A stretch of DNA of 51,100 bases from an uncultured Acetobacteraceae bacterium (lineage in GTDB: Bacteria; Pseudomonadota; Alphaproteobacteria; Acetobacterales; Acetobacteraceae), in contig CAIXEA010000181.1 of assembly GCA_903918315.1 (NCBI GenBank), forward strand, positions 1 to 51,100, read 5' to 3'. A program made the position numbers and the translations under genes. The notes below the pieces were generated by a model. It saw only the letters and a program-made list of their open reading frames with translations, made no database searches and was not told the origin of the DNA. This document shows, piece by piece, positions 31,370-40,504 of the stretch; positions within the stretch are counted from its first letter, which is position 1; each line of letters begins with the position of its first letter.

Positions 31370-32689
31370 ATGTTGAAATATGCTTTTGCCATGATGCTGG
31401 CTGGCGCGATGGTCGCGAACACGGCCGTCGCCGCCGACAGCCGCAATTGGGTCGTAAGCTGGACCGGGTCCGCCCAGGGGCCCTATCCCGTCGGCAATGC
31501 CACGGCGCAGCCGGAGTTGAAATTCGCCTTCCCCGAACCGTCCAGAGGCGCCATCAACCAGACCTTCCGCCTGATCGTTCGCCCGGATATCTGGGGCCGT
31601 GAGGCGCGGATCCGCCTGTCGAACGTATTCGGAACGAAACCGGTCACCTTCGCCGATGCGCATACCGGCTTACAGACATCGGGTGCCGCGGTGCTCAAAG
31701 GCAGCAACCGTGCCGTCACCTTCAAGGGCAAAACCAGCGTCACCGTCGCGCCAGGGCAATGGGTCGAGAGCGATCCGGTCGCGCTGTCCTTTGTCACATC
31801 CCCCAACGACCCGATGCTGAGCGGGCGCAAGCTCGCGGTCAGCTTCCATGTCGTGGGGGAAAGCGGGCCGATGACGTGGCATGCCAAGGCGCTGCAGACC
31901 TCATACCTCGGCCCGCAGGGGGGTGGATCGCAGGCGGGGGATGAGGCTGAGGGCGCCTTTCCGTTCTCCACCACGTCATGGTACTTCCTCGACGCGGTCA
32001 TCATGAACGCCGCACCGGGCACCAAAGCGGTGGTTGCGTTTGGTGATTCGATCACCGACGGCACGGCATCGACCCTGAACGGGGATGATCGCTGGCCTGA
32101 CGTGTTTTCCCGCCGTCTGCATGCTGCCATTGGGGACCGTTACGCTGTCGTCAATCAGGGTATTGGCGGTAATCAGGTCGTCGGACCCAAGGATTACGCG
32201 GCCAATCCGATCGGTGGTGGCCCCTCGGCCATCAGCCGGTTGGAGCGGGATATCGTCTCCCTTCCCGGTGTCGGCGCGGTGGTGTGGTTGGAGGGTATTA
32301 ACGATTTCGGCACCTCCGGCGCGACGATGGAGGCCGTGGCCGATGGCTATCGCCAGGGCGTCGCCACGCTGCGGGCCAGGCTGCCGGGGGTGAAAATCTA
32401 CGTGGCGACGCTGACCACCGCCCTGAACAGCACACCCACCCACGGAACGCCGGACGTCGATGCGAAGCGCAAGGCCCTGAACGCCTTCTTCAAATCCGAG
32501 AAAATTTTCGACGGCGTGGCCGATTTCGACGCGGTGACGCTGGATGGCACGACCGGGGCGATCAAGCCCGAATTCGCCCCCAACTCCACCACCGGCGGCC
32601 CCGGTGATCGGCTGCATCCCAACCGCGCTGGTTATGCGGCGATGGGTGGGGCGGTGGACCTGGGGTGGTTTGGTGCGGGGAAGCGCTGA
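31370..32689 (+). CDS. Secreted SGNH/GDSL-family hydrolase
   Basis: A 439-residue hydrolase with a Sec signal peptide (a hydrophobic core AFAMMLAGAMVANTAVA, likely cleavage after about residue 22). An N-terminal beta-rich domain of about 190 residues precedes the SGNH domain. The catalytic-block motifs are GDSITDG (Ser227), GIGGN, GIND and DRLHPN, which give the Ser, Gly, Asn and Asp-x-x-His residues of the family. It is likely periplasmic or secreted and hydrolyses an ester or cell-wall-linked acyl group. It follows the molybdoenzyme by seven bases. Its stop faces the acyl-CoA ligase stop. Confidence 0.9.
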   Translation: MLKYAFAMMLAGAMVANTAVAADSRNWVVSWTGSAQGPYPVGNATAQPELKFAFPEPSRGAINQTFRLIVRPDIWGREARIRLSNVFGTKPVTFADAHTGLQTSGAAVLKGSNRAVTFKGKTSVTVAPGQWVESDPVALSFVTSPNDPMLSGRKLAVSFHVVGESGPMTWHAKALQTSYLGPQGGGSQAGDEAEGAFPFSTTSWYFLDAVIMNAAPGTKAVVAFGDSITDGTASTLNGDDRWPDVFSRRLHAAIGDRYAVVNQGIGGNQVVGPKDYAANPIGGGPSAISRLERDIVSLPGVGAVVWLEGINDFGTSGATMEAVADGYRQGVATLRARLPGVKIYVATLTTALNSTPTHGTPDVDAKRKALNAFFKSEKIFDGVADFDAVTLDGTTGAIKPEFAPNSTTGGPGDRLHPNRAGYAAMGGAVDLGWFGAGKR

Positions 32690-32707
32690 CGATCGTGTCT
32701 CGGTTGA

Positions 32708-32721
32708 GGGGGCACTCCCCC
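32708..32721. terminator. Possible weak convergent terminator
   Basis: GGGGG (32708-32712) and CCCCC (32717-32721) flank a CACT loop between the SGNH hydrolase stop (32689) and the acyl-CoA ligase stop (32726). The stem is short and has no T run, so this is a tentative call. The gap is otherwise too small for a gene. Confidence 0.3.
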
Positions 32722-32725
32722 CCCG

Positions 32726-34423
32726 TTACCGCTGCAATTTCGCCAGGATCTCCGTATTCGCCCGGATCACCAGCATCCGACGGATTTTCTGCGTGGGTGT
32801 CAGTAGGCCGTTGTCTACCGTGAAGGCTTCCACCAGCGCGTGCTTGCGGATGCGTTCGGTCACGGACAGGCGCTGGTTCACTTCGGTCACGCCGACGGCG
32901 ACCGCGACATCGTCGAAGCCCTCTGACGCCACCACAAGCGCGGTCAGCCCGGCCCGCCCGTCGCCGACAACCACGGCCTGGGCGATGGCGGGTTCGGCCA
33001 TCAGCATGCCCTCGATCTTGGCGGGGGATACGTTCTCGCCCCCGGACAGGACGATCATGTCCTTCTTGCGATCGGTGATCCGCACGTAGCCCCCGGGTCC
33101 GATCGCCCCGATGTCGCCGGTGTGGAGCCAGCCGTCGACGATGGTGGCTTCGGTATCGTCCGGGCGGCCCCAGTAGCCGTCCATCACCAGATCGCCGCGG
33201 ATCAGGATCTCCCCGTCTTCAGCCAGACGCAGTTCGACGCCTTGCAACGCGGTGCCCACGGTTTCGATGCGGATGGCATCGGGCGGATTGGCGCTGACGA
33301 TCGGTCCCGCTTCGGTCTGGCCGTAGCCCTGGATGATACGGATGCCAAGCGCGAGGAAAAAGCGGCCGACTTCAGGTTCCAGGCGCGCCCCACCGGAGCA
33401 GGCGGCCACCAGCCGACCGCCGAAGCGGGCGCGGACCTTGGCGCGGACGAGGCGGTCCAGGAAAGGATCGAGGACCCGCTCCAGCAGCGTCAGTGGCGCT
33501 TTGTCCAGGCGTTTCAGGCCGATATCCAGGGCTCTCTGAAACAGGCGCTGGCGGTTCTCAGGCTGACGCGCGACCTGGGCCAGGACGCGGGCCCGAATGA
33601 CCTCCAGCACGCGCGGCACGACCGTCATGATGGTGGGGCGGACAGTCAGCATATCAGCGGCGAGGTGTTCGACGCCGCGGGCATAGACGATCTCGGTCCC
33701 GATGCTCGGCAGGAAGAAGCCGCCGACGGTGTGTTCGTAGGCGTGGGAGGCGGGGAGATAGGACAGATAGGTCTCATCCTCCAGCTTCAGCGGCTTGAGC
33801 AGGATGAAAGCGCCCTGGCAGTTCGACAAAATGGCGCGATGCGAGAGCATGACCCCCTTGGGCGCGCCGCCGGTGCCGGAGGTGTAGATCAGGCAGGCGA
33901 GGGCGGTGGTTGGGATATGCCCGGCCTCCGCGGCGATATCGTCGGGCGGGGCCGGGTCGGTGATGAGGCTGGACCAGGCTGTCATACCGGCTCCCTGTCC
34001 TTCCATCACCACCACCAGATCCAGACCGCCGGCATGCGCACCGGCTTCGATCAGCTTCGCCGCCAGGGCCGGGTTGGACACGATCACCGCTCGCGCCCCG
34101 GAATCCCGCAGCAGATGAGCGTGATCGTTCACGGTATTGGTGGTGTAGGCCGGTACCGGCACGGCGCGGATGGCCATCAGCGCGGTTTCGGCAATCGGGT
34201 ATTCGGGCCGGTTTTCGGCGCAGATCAGCACCCGGTCCCCGGCCGACACCCCTGCCGCGCGCAGTTGCCGGGCGCAGGATGCCGCCATGCGGGCGAATTC
34301 CCCCCAGGTTATGCCGTGCCAGGCACCGTTGCGCCAGGACCGCAGCAGCGGCTTGTTTGGCCATTCCCCCGCGCGGGAAAACATCATCGCCGGCAGGTTC
34401 GGCCAGGTCGGGTAAGTGCGCAC
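32726..34423 (-). CDS. Long-chain-type acyl-CoA synthetase / AMP-dependent ligase
   Basis: A 565-residue member of the ANL superfamily. The ATP/Mg motif YTSGTGGAPKGVMLSH is at about residues 173-188; SYLPASHAYEHT and the GYGQTEAGP motif (about 350) follow. TGDIGAIGPGG and the hinge RKKD-x-I-V-L-S-GGENVSP precede the C-terminal lid. Motif order fits the long-chain fatty-acyl-CoA group. It activates a carboxylic acid with ATP and CoA. It is the only gene in its direction here and convergent with the SGNH hydrolase. The oligoendopeptidase starts about 100 bases away in the other direction, so the gap holds both promoters. Confidence 0.9.
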   Translation of the reverse strand: MRTYPTWPNLPAMMFSRAGEWPNKPLLRSWRNGAWHGITWGEFARMAASCARQLRAAGVSAGDRVLICAENRPEYPIAETALMAIRAVPVPAYTTNTVNDHAHLLRDSGARAVIVSNPALAAKLIEAGAHAGGLDLVVVMEGQGAGMTAWSSLITDPAPPDDIAAEAGHIPTTALACLIYTSGTGGAPKGVMLSHRAILSNCQGAFILLKPLKLEDETYLSYLPASHAYEHTVGGFFLPSIGTEIVYARGVEHLAADMLTVRPTIMTVVPRVLEVIRARVLAQVARQPENRQRLFQRALDIGLKRLDKAPLTLLERVLDPFLDRLVRAKVRARFGGRLVAACSGGARLEPEVGRFFLALGIRIIQGYGQTEAGPIVSANPPDAIRIETVGTALQGVELRLAEDGEILIRGDLVMDGYWGRPDDTEATIVDGWLHTGDIGAIGPGGYVRITDRKKDMIVLSGGENVSPAKIEGMLMAEPAIAQAVVVGDGRAGLTALVVASEGFDDVAVAVGVTEVNQRLSVTERIRKHALVEAFTVDNGLLTPTQKIRRMLVIRANTEILAKLQR

Positions 34424-34523
34424 GATACCTCCCTTGCGCGGGTCTTATCTCTATCAGCCCTTCTATCCCGTGGGGTCCTACCTTACATCGGGAGTCAACG
34501 CACCAGCCTGAGGATTGCCACCG

Positions 34524-36293
34524 ATGTCGGACGCCGCCGAAACCCTCCCGTCCTGGGACCTCACCGACCTGTATCCCTCGCCCACCAGCGCGGAGATCGA
34601 GGCCGATTTTGCCCTGGCCGAACAGTTGGCGCGGGTGTTTGAAGGGGCATATCAGGGGAAGCTGGCGGGATTAAGCGGGGGCGAACTGGCCGCCGCGATC
34701 AGCGAATACGAACGGATCGAGGAGACCTTCGGTCGGCTGGGTTCGTATTCTGGACTGTTGTTCTCGGGCGACTCCACCTCCGCCACCATCGGCCAGTTCT
34801 ATCAGACGGTCAGTGAGCGGATCACGCTGATCAGCACGCATCTGATTTTCTTCACCCTCGAACTGAACCGCATGGACGACGCGGTGCTGACCGCCAAGCA
34901 GAGCGACCCGTCGCTGGCGCGCTATGCGCCCTGGCTGCGCGACCTGCGCGTATTCCGTCCGCACCAGTTGTCCGATGAAGTCGAGAAGCTGCTGCACGAC
35001 AAAGAGGTCACCGGCCGCTCCGCCTGGAGCCGCCTGTTCGATGAGACCATGGCCTCGATGCGGATCCCCCTGAACGGGGAGGAGCTGACCGTCAGCGCCA
35101 CCCTGAACAAGCTGTCCGATCCGGACCGATCGGTGCGCGAATCCGCCGGCAAGGCGGTGGGCCAGGCCTTCGGCGAGCGCATCAAGCTGTTCTCCCTGAT
35201 CACCAACACCTTGGCCAAGGACAAGGAGATCATCGACAACTGGCGCCATTACGAGCGCCCCGGCAGCTATCGCAATCGCTCCAACATGGTCGAAGACGCA
35301 GTTGTCGATGCCTTGGTGACGGCCGTCCGAGGGTCCTATAGCCGACTGTCGCACCGTTATTACGCGATGAAGGCCAATTGGCTGGGCCTGCCGAAGCTGC
35401 AACACTGGGACCGCAACGCGCCGCTGCTCAACGATGTGGATCGGGTGATCCCCTGGGGCGAAGCGCGGGAGCGGGTGCTGAGCGCATACGGCGCCTTCAG
35501 CCCGGACCTCGCCGCCGTGGGCAAGCGCTTCTTCGACAACCAATGGATCGACGCCGGCCCCACGCCGGGCAAATCGGGGGGGGCCTTCGCGCATCCGACC
35601 GTGCCGAGCGCGCATCCCTATCTGCTGCTGAACTATCACGGCCGCACCCGCGACGTGATGACGCTGGCGCATGAACTCGGCCACGGCGTGCACCAGGTGC
35701 TGGCGGGCGGGCAGGGCTACCTGATGTCCGGCACGCCGCTGACCCTGGCCGAGACCGCTTCGGTCTTTGGGGAGATGCTGACCTTCCGCGCCTTGCTCGA
35801 CGCCGCCACCCCGGCGCAGCGGCGGGTGATGCTCGCCTCGAAGGTGGAGGACATGCTGAATACCGTCGTTCGCCAGATCGCCTTCTACCAGTTCGAAACC
35901 CGCCTGCACGACGAACGCAGATCGGGGGAGATGGTGCCTGAGCGGCTTGGCGAAATCTGGCTGGATGTGCAGACCGAGAGCCTTGGCCCGGCCTTCGAAT
36001 TTACCCCCGAATACAGCGTCTTCTGGTCCTATGTGCCGCATTTCGTGCACTCCCCGTTCTACGTCTACGCCTATGCCTTCGGGGATTGCCTGGTGAACGC
36101 CTTGTATTCGGTGTTCCAGAACGGCCATCCGGGCTTCCAGGCCAAATACCTGGATATGCTGCGCGCCGGCGGCACCAAGCGGCACAAGGAGCTGCTGGCC
36201 CCGTTCGGGCTGGATGCGTCGGACCCCGCGTTCTGGACCAAGGGCCTGGATGTGATCTCGGGCTTCATAGATGAGCTGGAGCAGGCGGGGTAA
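34524..36293 (+). CDS. Oligoendopeptidase F-like M3 metallopeptidase
   Basis: A 589-residue M3-family zinc peptidase. The motif HELGH at residues 383-387 (in LAHELGHGVHQ) holds the two zinc His ligands and the catalytic Glu; Glu410 in TLAETASVF is the likely third ligand. The all-helical N-terminal half (DLYPSPTSAEIEADFALAEQL) fits oligoendopeptidase F. It is probably cytoplasmic and digests short peptides. The chosen ATG 34524 has TGAGGA upstream; a TTG at 34515 would add three residues. The stop and the ABC1 kinase start share a base (TAATG), so the two are coupled. Confidence 0.92.
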   Translation: MSDAAETLPSWDLTDLYPSPTSAEIEADFALAEQLARVFEGAYQGKLAGLSGGELAAAISEYERIEETFGRLGSYSGLLFSGDSTSATIGQFYQTVSERITLISTHLIFFTLELNRMDDAVLTAKQSDPSLARYAPWLRDLRVFRPHQLSDEVEKLLHDKEVTGRSAWSRLFDETMASMRIPLNGEELTVSATLNKLSDPDRSVRESAGKAVGQAFGERIKLFSLITNTLAKDKEIIDNWRHYERPGSYRNRSNMVEDAVVDALVTAVRGSYSRLSHRYYAMKANWLGLPKLQHWDRNAPLLNDVDRVIPWGEARERVLSAYGAFSPDLAAVGKRFFDNQWIDAGPTPGKSGGAFAHPTVPSAHPYLLLNYHGRTRDVMTLAHELGHGVHQVLAGGQGYLMSGTPLTLAETASVFGEMLTFRALLDAATPAQRRVMLASKVEDMLNTVVRQIAFYQFETRLHDERRSGEMVPERLGEIWLDVQTESLGPAFEFTPEYSVFWSYVPHFVHSPFYVYAYAFGDCLVNALYSVFQNGHPGFQAKYLDMLRAGGTKRHKELLAPFGLDASDPAFWTKGLDVISGFIDELEQAG

Positions 36294-37639
36294 TGGCCGA
36301 GGGCAGCAATCTTTTCGGCGAACTTCGCCGCTTCGCGCGCACCTCCGGCGCCGTCAGCGGCATCGCCGCGCGCGTCGCCGGGGAGCGGGTATTTGGCATC
36401 AAAACCGATCGATCCGCGCATGCCGAGGATCTGAAGGTCATCCTGGGCGGGCTGAAAGGCCCGTTGATGAAGGTGGCGCAGTTCCTGTCCACCGTGCCCG
36501 ACGCGCTGCCGGCGGAATACGCGCTGGAACTGGCGCAGTTGCAGGCCAATGCCCCGGCCATGGGCTGGGCCTTCGTGCGCCGGCGCATGGGGAGCGAGTT
36601 GGGGCCGAACTGGCAGTCGAAATTCACCTCCTTCACGCAGGAGGCCTCGGCCGCGGCGTCGCTGGGTCAGGTGCATCGCGCGGTTTTGCCCGACGGCACC
36701 GATGTCGCCTGCAAGCTGCAATATCCCGACATGCCTTCCACGGTGGAAGCAGACTTGCGGCAGTTGAAACTGGCGATGGCGGTGTACCACCGGATGGACA
36801 GCGCCATTCAGCATGAGGAAATCTACAAGGAGCTGACCGAACGCCTGCGGGAGGAGGTGGATTACACCCGCGAAGCGGCGCAGATGCGGCTTTATGGCGC
36901 CATGCTGGCCGATACGCCGCAGGTGCATATCCCGGTTCCCATGCCGGGCTTCTGCACCGGCCGCCTCCTCACCATGACCTGGCTCCAAGGTCGGCCCCTG
37001 ATGGACCGCCTGAATGAGGACCCGCCGCAGGAGGAGCGCAATGCCATCGCTGAGGCCTTGTTCCGCGCCTGGTACGTGCCGTTCTATCGTTTCGGTGTCA
37101 TCCATGGCGATCCGCATATGGGGAATTACCAGGTGCGGCCGGATGGCTCGGTCAATCTGCTGGATTTCGGCGCCATCCGGGTGTTCGGCGCGCCGTTCGT
37201 GCGCGGCGTGATCGATCTGTTCGAGGCGGTGCGAGACAATGACGAAGCCAAGGCGCACCACGCCTATACCACCTGGGGTTTCACGGACCTGTCGAAGGAG
37301 AAGATGGAAGTCCTCGGCCTGTGGGCGAAATTTTTGTATGAGCCGCTGATGGACGACCGGGTGCGCCCGATCCAGGAAACGGATGATCCCCAGTTCGGGC
37401 GAGCCGTGGCGGCGGAGGTGCATGCCGGGCTGAAACGCACCGGCGGCGTCAAACCCCCGCGGGAGTTCGTGCTCATGGACCGTTCGGCCATTGGCCTGGG
37501 CGGAGTGTTCCTGCGGCTGAAAGCACGGATCAACTGGAGCCGCATGTTCCACGAATTGATCGAAGGCTTCGACGCTGCGGCCCTGGCGGAGCGGCAGGCG
37601 GCGGCTTTGGGGGCGGCGGGGGTGCCGAAGGCGGGGTAG
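36293..37639 (+). CDS. ABC1/UbiB-family kinase-like protein
   Basis: A 448-residue member of the ABC1 (UbiB/ADCK/COQ8) family, linked to ubiquinone metabolism or lipid homeostasis (established for relatives). The nucleotide loop EASAAASLGQVHRA (about 117-130), the lysine in CKLQYP, HGDPHMGNYQV and LLDFGAIRV follow in order. The family's KxGQ signature is KVAQ here (residues 60-63), an Ala instead of Gly. The ABC1-type EEVDYTREA motif is present. No membrane helix is obvious. It is coupled to the peptidase upstream and faces the NTF2-like gene. The KxGQ change may reflect a divergent subgroup. Confidence 0.88.
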   Translation: MAEGSNLFGELRRFARTSGAVSGIAARVAGERVFGIKTDRSAHAEDLKVILGGLKGPLMKVAQFLSTVPDALPAEYALELAQLQANAPAMGWAFVRRRMGSELGPNWQSKFTSFTQEASAAASLGQVHRAVLPDGTDVACKLQYPDMPSTVEADLRQLKLAMAVYHRMDSAIQHEEIYKELTERLREEVDYTREAAQMRLYGAMLADTPQVHIPVPMPGFCTGRLLTMTWLQGRPLMDRLNEDPPQEERNAIAEALFRAWYVPFYRFGVIHGDPHMGNYQVRPDGSVNLLDFGAIRVFGAPFVRGVIDLFEAVRDNDEAKAHHAYTTWGFTDLSKEKMEVLGLWAKFLYEPLMDDRVRPIQETDDPQFGRAVAAEVHAGLKRTGGVKPPREFVLMDRSAIGLGGVFLRLKARINWSRMFHELIEGFDAAALAERQAAALGAAGVPKAG

Positions 37640-37703
37640 GGCCTTACGCTGCCGCGTTCTGGGGCGAGCGAGGACACGCCAGGCATGCCCCCGCTTGGCC
37701 TTG

Positions 37704-38183
37704 TCAGATTTTCGTCGACGCCCGGTTCAGCAGTTTCCAGCCGGCGGCCTGCTTTTGCCAGGTCATCAGGATCGTCAGGTTGGTGCTGCTGCGCTTGCCG
37801 TCGGGGATGGATTCACTCTCCCCCATCCAATGGAAGCGAACGATGGCGGCCGTGCCGACAATGCGCACCGACACATCCTTGTACTCCAGCGTGATCGCCT
37901 TCGACTTCGCGTTGGTGGCGTTGGCGATGAACGTGGCCTTGTCTTCGACGTGCCCGTCGGAGTGGCTGTAGCTCAGCTCCGGCGCGCAGAGCGCGTCCAG
38001 CGCCTTCGGATCGCGGGCGAACTGGGCGGCGCGGAAGGCTTCAACCTTCTTCGCGACCGCCTGCTCGTCCGCGGTGGCGGCGGCTGCCGGGCCAATGCCC
38101 AACAATCCACCTGTGGCGAGTCCGGATAGGGCCAGTCCCATAGCGGGCAGCAGCCCGCTCAGGCTTCGACGACCGATTTTCAT
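37704..38183 (-). CDS. Exported NTF2-like (SnoaL/DUF4440-type) protein
   Basis: A 159-residue protein with a signal peptide whose start MKIGRRSLSGLL has an Arg pair that suits either Sec or Tat export; a hydrophobic run and cleavage near the AAAATADEQ site follow. The mature part fits the NTF2/SnoaL cone fold: VAKKVEAFRAAQFARDPKAL-type helix, LCAPELSYSHSDG and VRFHWMGES strands. Such proteins bind small ligands or act as isomerases. No catalytic set is certain. It is 27 bases downstream of the class II aldolase on the same strand, so probably an operon. It faces the ABC1 gene. Confidence 0.8.
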   Translation of the reverse strand: MKIGRRSLSGLLPAMGLALSGLATGGLLGIGPAAAATADEQAVAKKVEAFRAAQFARDPKALDALCAPELSYSHSDGHVEDKATFIANATNAKSKAITLEYKDVSVRIVGTAAIVRFHWMGESESIPDGKRSSTNLTILMTWQKQAAGWKLLNRASTKI

Positions 38184-38210
38184 TACGTTTCCTCCGGTTT
38201 TTGGGCGGGT

Positions 38211-38993
38211 TCAGTCCTTGTAGTCCGGCTCCTTGCGGTCAAGGATGCGCTTGAGGGCGTCGAAATGCCATTCGCAGTTCGGGCGGCCACCATATTGGTA
38301 ACGATTGTTGCGGAACTCGGCCAGGGTGTGATCGACCACCTCCGCCGGCAGGTGCTTCAGCGGCTTGCCGGTCCACATGGCATAGAGCTGCACCTGGGCC
38401 ACGCGCTCAGCATAGTACAGGCGATCATAAGCCTCGGCGACGGTCTTGCCGACGGTGGCGATGCCGTGATTAGCCATCATGAGCACGGTCTTGTCGCCGA
38501 TGACCTCGGCCAGGCGCGCGCCCTCGGCCGGGTCGAAGGCGGGGCCGGTGTAGATTTCGTCATAAGCGGTGTGCACCGCGGTGCCGAGTTCGGTCTGGCC
38601 GATGGCCAGGATGTGCTGATCTTCCAGCCGCGACAGCGCGCTGGCGAAGGGCATATGCGTATGGAACACCGCCGCCGCATTTTCCTTCAGCTTATGGATC
38701 GGCGCATGGATGCAATAGGCGGAGCGCTCGATCTCCCCCTCCCCGCTGAGGCGGGTACCGTCATAAGCGATTTCCATGAAGCAGCTTGCGGTGACTTCCG
38801 ACCAGTGCAGGCCGAAAGGGATCTGGTAGTAGCGATCGTTGGTGCCGGGCACGCGCAGGGTGAAGTGGTTGAAAATGCCTTCATTCAGGCCGTGCATAAC
38901 GGCCAGGCGGTGGGCGGCGGCGAGGTCAACACGGGCGCGCCAGCGCACGGCGTCGAGATCGATATCCTGGGGCTGCAGTGACTCCAACGGCAT
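38211..38993 (-). CDS. Class II aldolase/adducin-family protein
   Basis: A 260-residue zinc aldolase-fold protein. HTH at residues 111-113 and His176 in ANHGIATVG give the metal ligands. MHGLNEGIFNHFTLRVPG and CIHAPIHKLKENAAAVFHTH are typical of the class II aldolase family, which includes fuculose-phosphate aldolase. It has no signal peptide. The chosen ATG 38993 follows AGGAG by eight bases; the listed longer frame would add 20 residues. It is upstream of the NTF2-like gene and co-directional with it. Substrate class is unknown; many members act as decarboxylases or epimerases. Confidence 0.88.
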   Translation of the reverse strand: MPLESLQPQDIDLDAVRWRARVDLAAAHRLAVMHGLNEGIFNHFTLRVPGTNDRYYQIPFGLHWSEVTASCFMEIAYDGTRLSGEGEIERSAYCIHAPIHKLKENAAAVFHTHMPFASALSRLEDQHILAIGQTELGTAVHTAYDEIYTGPAFDPAEGARLAEVIGDKTVLMMANHGIATVGKTVAEAYDRLYYAERVAQVQLYAMWTGKPLKHLPAEVVDHTLAEFRNNRYQYGGRPNCEWHFDALKRILDRKEPDYKD

Positions 38994-39024
38994 GGCGTAC
39001 GCTCCTGTCATTAAACTGGTGGCG

Positions 39025-39053
39025 ATCATTCGCCTCAGGCGCGGGCCCGTCAA
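39025..39053 (-). promoter_or_regulatory. Candidate promoter of the class II aldolase
   Basis: Read on the minus strand, TTGACG (39053-39048) and AATGAT (39030-39025) are 17 bases apart and about 30 bases upstream of the aldolase start. It fits a sigma-70-type promoter for the aldolase and NTF2-like pair, though the -10 box is imperfect. Confidence 0.5.
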
Positions 39054-39263
39054 TCTTAACCGTTATGCGGCGCCGGCGAACCGCTTGAACGGTCACACTT
39101 CCCCTTGGATGACGTGGGAGAGAGGGATCGATGCTGTACGAGGCCTCGCCAACAGCGTCGCCGGGGAATTGGGCGCCGCCAAACTCATGACAAGGTATAT
39201 GGCGGCTTTCTGCCGATTGCGTTGGTTGAGCTCAGATTGAGCTGCGATCCAGGCCCTCTAAGC
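39054..39263. other. Gap without a supported gene
   Basis: Apart from the candidate aldolase promoter at its left side and the terminator at its right, this stretch shows no open frame with coding-like codon use or ribosome binding site on either strand. Short open frames here are shadows or noise. I see no repeat of note. Confidence 0.5.
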
Positions 39264-39289
39264 AAAAACGGCCCCGAAGGACCGTTTTT
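39264..39289 (-). terminator. Rho-independent terminator of tRNA-Gly
   Basis: Read on the minus strand, AAAAACGG-TCC, a TTCG loop, then GGG-CCGTTTTT form an 11-base-pair stem (one T-G wobble) with a UUCG tetraloop and a T tail. It lies 26 bases downstream of the tRNA-Gly 3' end, so it ends that transcript. Confidence 0.75.
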
Positions 39290-39315
39290 AATGCCTTGAT
39301 ATAATGAGGGAAATC

Positions 39316-39390
39316 TGGAGCGGGCGAAGGGATTCGAACCCTCGACCCCAACCTTGGCAAGGTTGTGCTCTACCCCTGAGCTACGCCCGC
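39316..39390 (-). tRNA. tRNA-Gly (anticodon GCC)
   Basis: Read on the minus strand, the gene starts GCGGGCGTAGCTCAGGGGTA and ends CGCCCGC-T-CCA with the CCA encoded. The acceptor stem pairs GCGGGCG with CGCCCGC. The anticodon stem CAACC/GGTTG holds a 7-base loop TTGCCAA with anticodon GCC. The T loop is GGTTCGAATCC-like. It reads GGC, GGT and likely other Gly codons with wobble. It has its own promoter at 39409-39437 and a terminator downstream. Confidence 0.97.
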
Positions 39391-39408
39391 GCTCCGTCCA
39401 GGCCGCGG

Positions 39409-39437
39409 TTGATAATGGGGTTCGCCGGGGATTGCAA
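39409..39437 (-). promoter_or_regulatory. Promoter of tRNA-Gly
   Basis: On the minus strand TTGCAA (39437-39432) is followed after 17 bases by TATCAA (39414-39409), about 20 bases upstream of the mature tRNA start. This is a fair sigma-70-type promoter in the gap divergent from cnoX. Confidence 0.55.
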
Positions 39438-39574
39438 CCCATAGAATTGCGGGTGCTGGACGGCGGCGGTGGCGGGCGTCATGGTCGGATGTGAAGCGGG
39501 TCGGTGCTTGTCTTATCGGCCAGAAACCTCATTTATACGGACGAAATCGTCCGACACGCGGGATACTCGACACC

Positions 39575-40504
39575 ATGGATACGATCATCGGCCAAGACCC
39601 AAACCCCGGTACACCCCCCATGATCATGGAAGGGGACCAGAAAAATTTTATGAAAGAGGTCATTGAGGCCTCTCGGGTCATCCCGGTCCTCGTGGATTTC
39701 TGGGCGACCTGGTGTGGTCCCTGCAAACAGTTGACCCCGACCCTCGAAAAAGTAGTCAAGGCGGCGGCCGGCCGGGTGAAGTTGGTCAAAATCGACATCG
39801 ACGCGAATCGGCAGTTGGTGCAGCAGCTCGCTCAGATGGGCTTGCCGATGCAGTCGGTGCCGACCGTCGTCGCCTTCTGGCAGGGGCAGATTGCGGACCT
39901 GTTCCAAGGCGCGCTGCCGGAATCGGACGTGAAGCGCTTTATCGAGACCCTGTTGAAGAATGCCGGCGGCACCATGCCGACAGCGGATGTGCTGGCGGAG
40001 GCGAAGACGGCGCTCGAGCAAGGCGACGCCCAGACGGCCGGTGAGCTGTTCAGCTCCGTTCTCGCGGAAGAGCCCGAAAACGGCGATGCCTGGGGCGGCC
40101 TGCTGCGGTCCCTCATCGCCCTCGGCCAGGAAGAGCAGGCTCTCGAAGCGTTGGAGCAGGTGCCGGAGAAACTGGCCGAACACGCCGAAATCGCCGGGGC
40201 CCGCAGCGCCCTTGCCCTGGCCCGCGAAGGGCGGGAAGCGCAGGCGCAGCTCGCCACCTATGAAGCCCGTCTGGCCGTCGATCCAGCAGATCATGAAGCA
40301 CGGTATGAGCTGGCGACCGCGCTGAATGCGATGGGTGAGCGAGAAAAGGCGGCCGACGCGCTGCTCGACATCGTGAAGCGTGCGCGCACCTGGAATGAGG
40401 GCGCGGCGAGGGTTCAATTGCTGAAATTCTTTGAGGCCTGGGGCTCCGATGATGCGGTGACTCAAACCGCCCGGCGGCGCCTGTCGGCGATTTTGTTCAG
40501 CTGA
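39575..40504 (+). CDS. cnoX: Thioredoxin-TPR co-chaperone CnoX (YbbN-like)
   Basis: A 309-residue protein. The N-terminal thioredoxin domain (about residues 22-130) has VDFWATWCGPCKQLTP with Cys47 and Cys50, and the cis-Pro segment SVPTVVAFW. The C-terminal ~180 residues form the TPR-like half found in YbbN/CnoX. E. coli CnoX has lost CxxC redox activity, while the CGPC form in alphaproteobacteria such as Caulobacter keeps it (established). It protects clients from oxidation and passes them to GroEL. ATG 39575 begins MDTIIGQDPNP; the listed longer frame adds 28 unlikely residues. The next gene starts on its last base. Confidence 0.9.
   Translation: MDTIIGQDPNPGTPPMIMEGDQKNFMKEVIEASRVIPVLVDFWATWCGPCKQLTPTLEKVVKAAAGRVKLVKIDIDANRQLVQQLAQMGLPMQSVPTVVAFWQGQIADLFQGALPESDVKRFIETLLKNAGGTMPTADVLAEAKTALEQGDAQTAGELFSSVLAEEPENGDAWGGLLRSLIALGQEEQALEALEQVPEKLAEHAEIAGARSALALAREGREAQAQLATYEARLAVDPADHEARYELATALNAMGEREKAADALLDIVKRARTWNEGAARVQLLKFFEAWGSDDAVTQTARRRLSAILFS

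Noticed and set aside
38839-39240. Plus-strand open frame across the aldolase start region
   Set aside because: It is largely the antisense of the aldolase gene, with no motif or ribosome binding site.
39185-39442. Minus-strand open frame across tRNA-Gly
   Set aside because: It covers the tRNA gene itself; the tRNA is much better supported.
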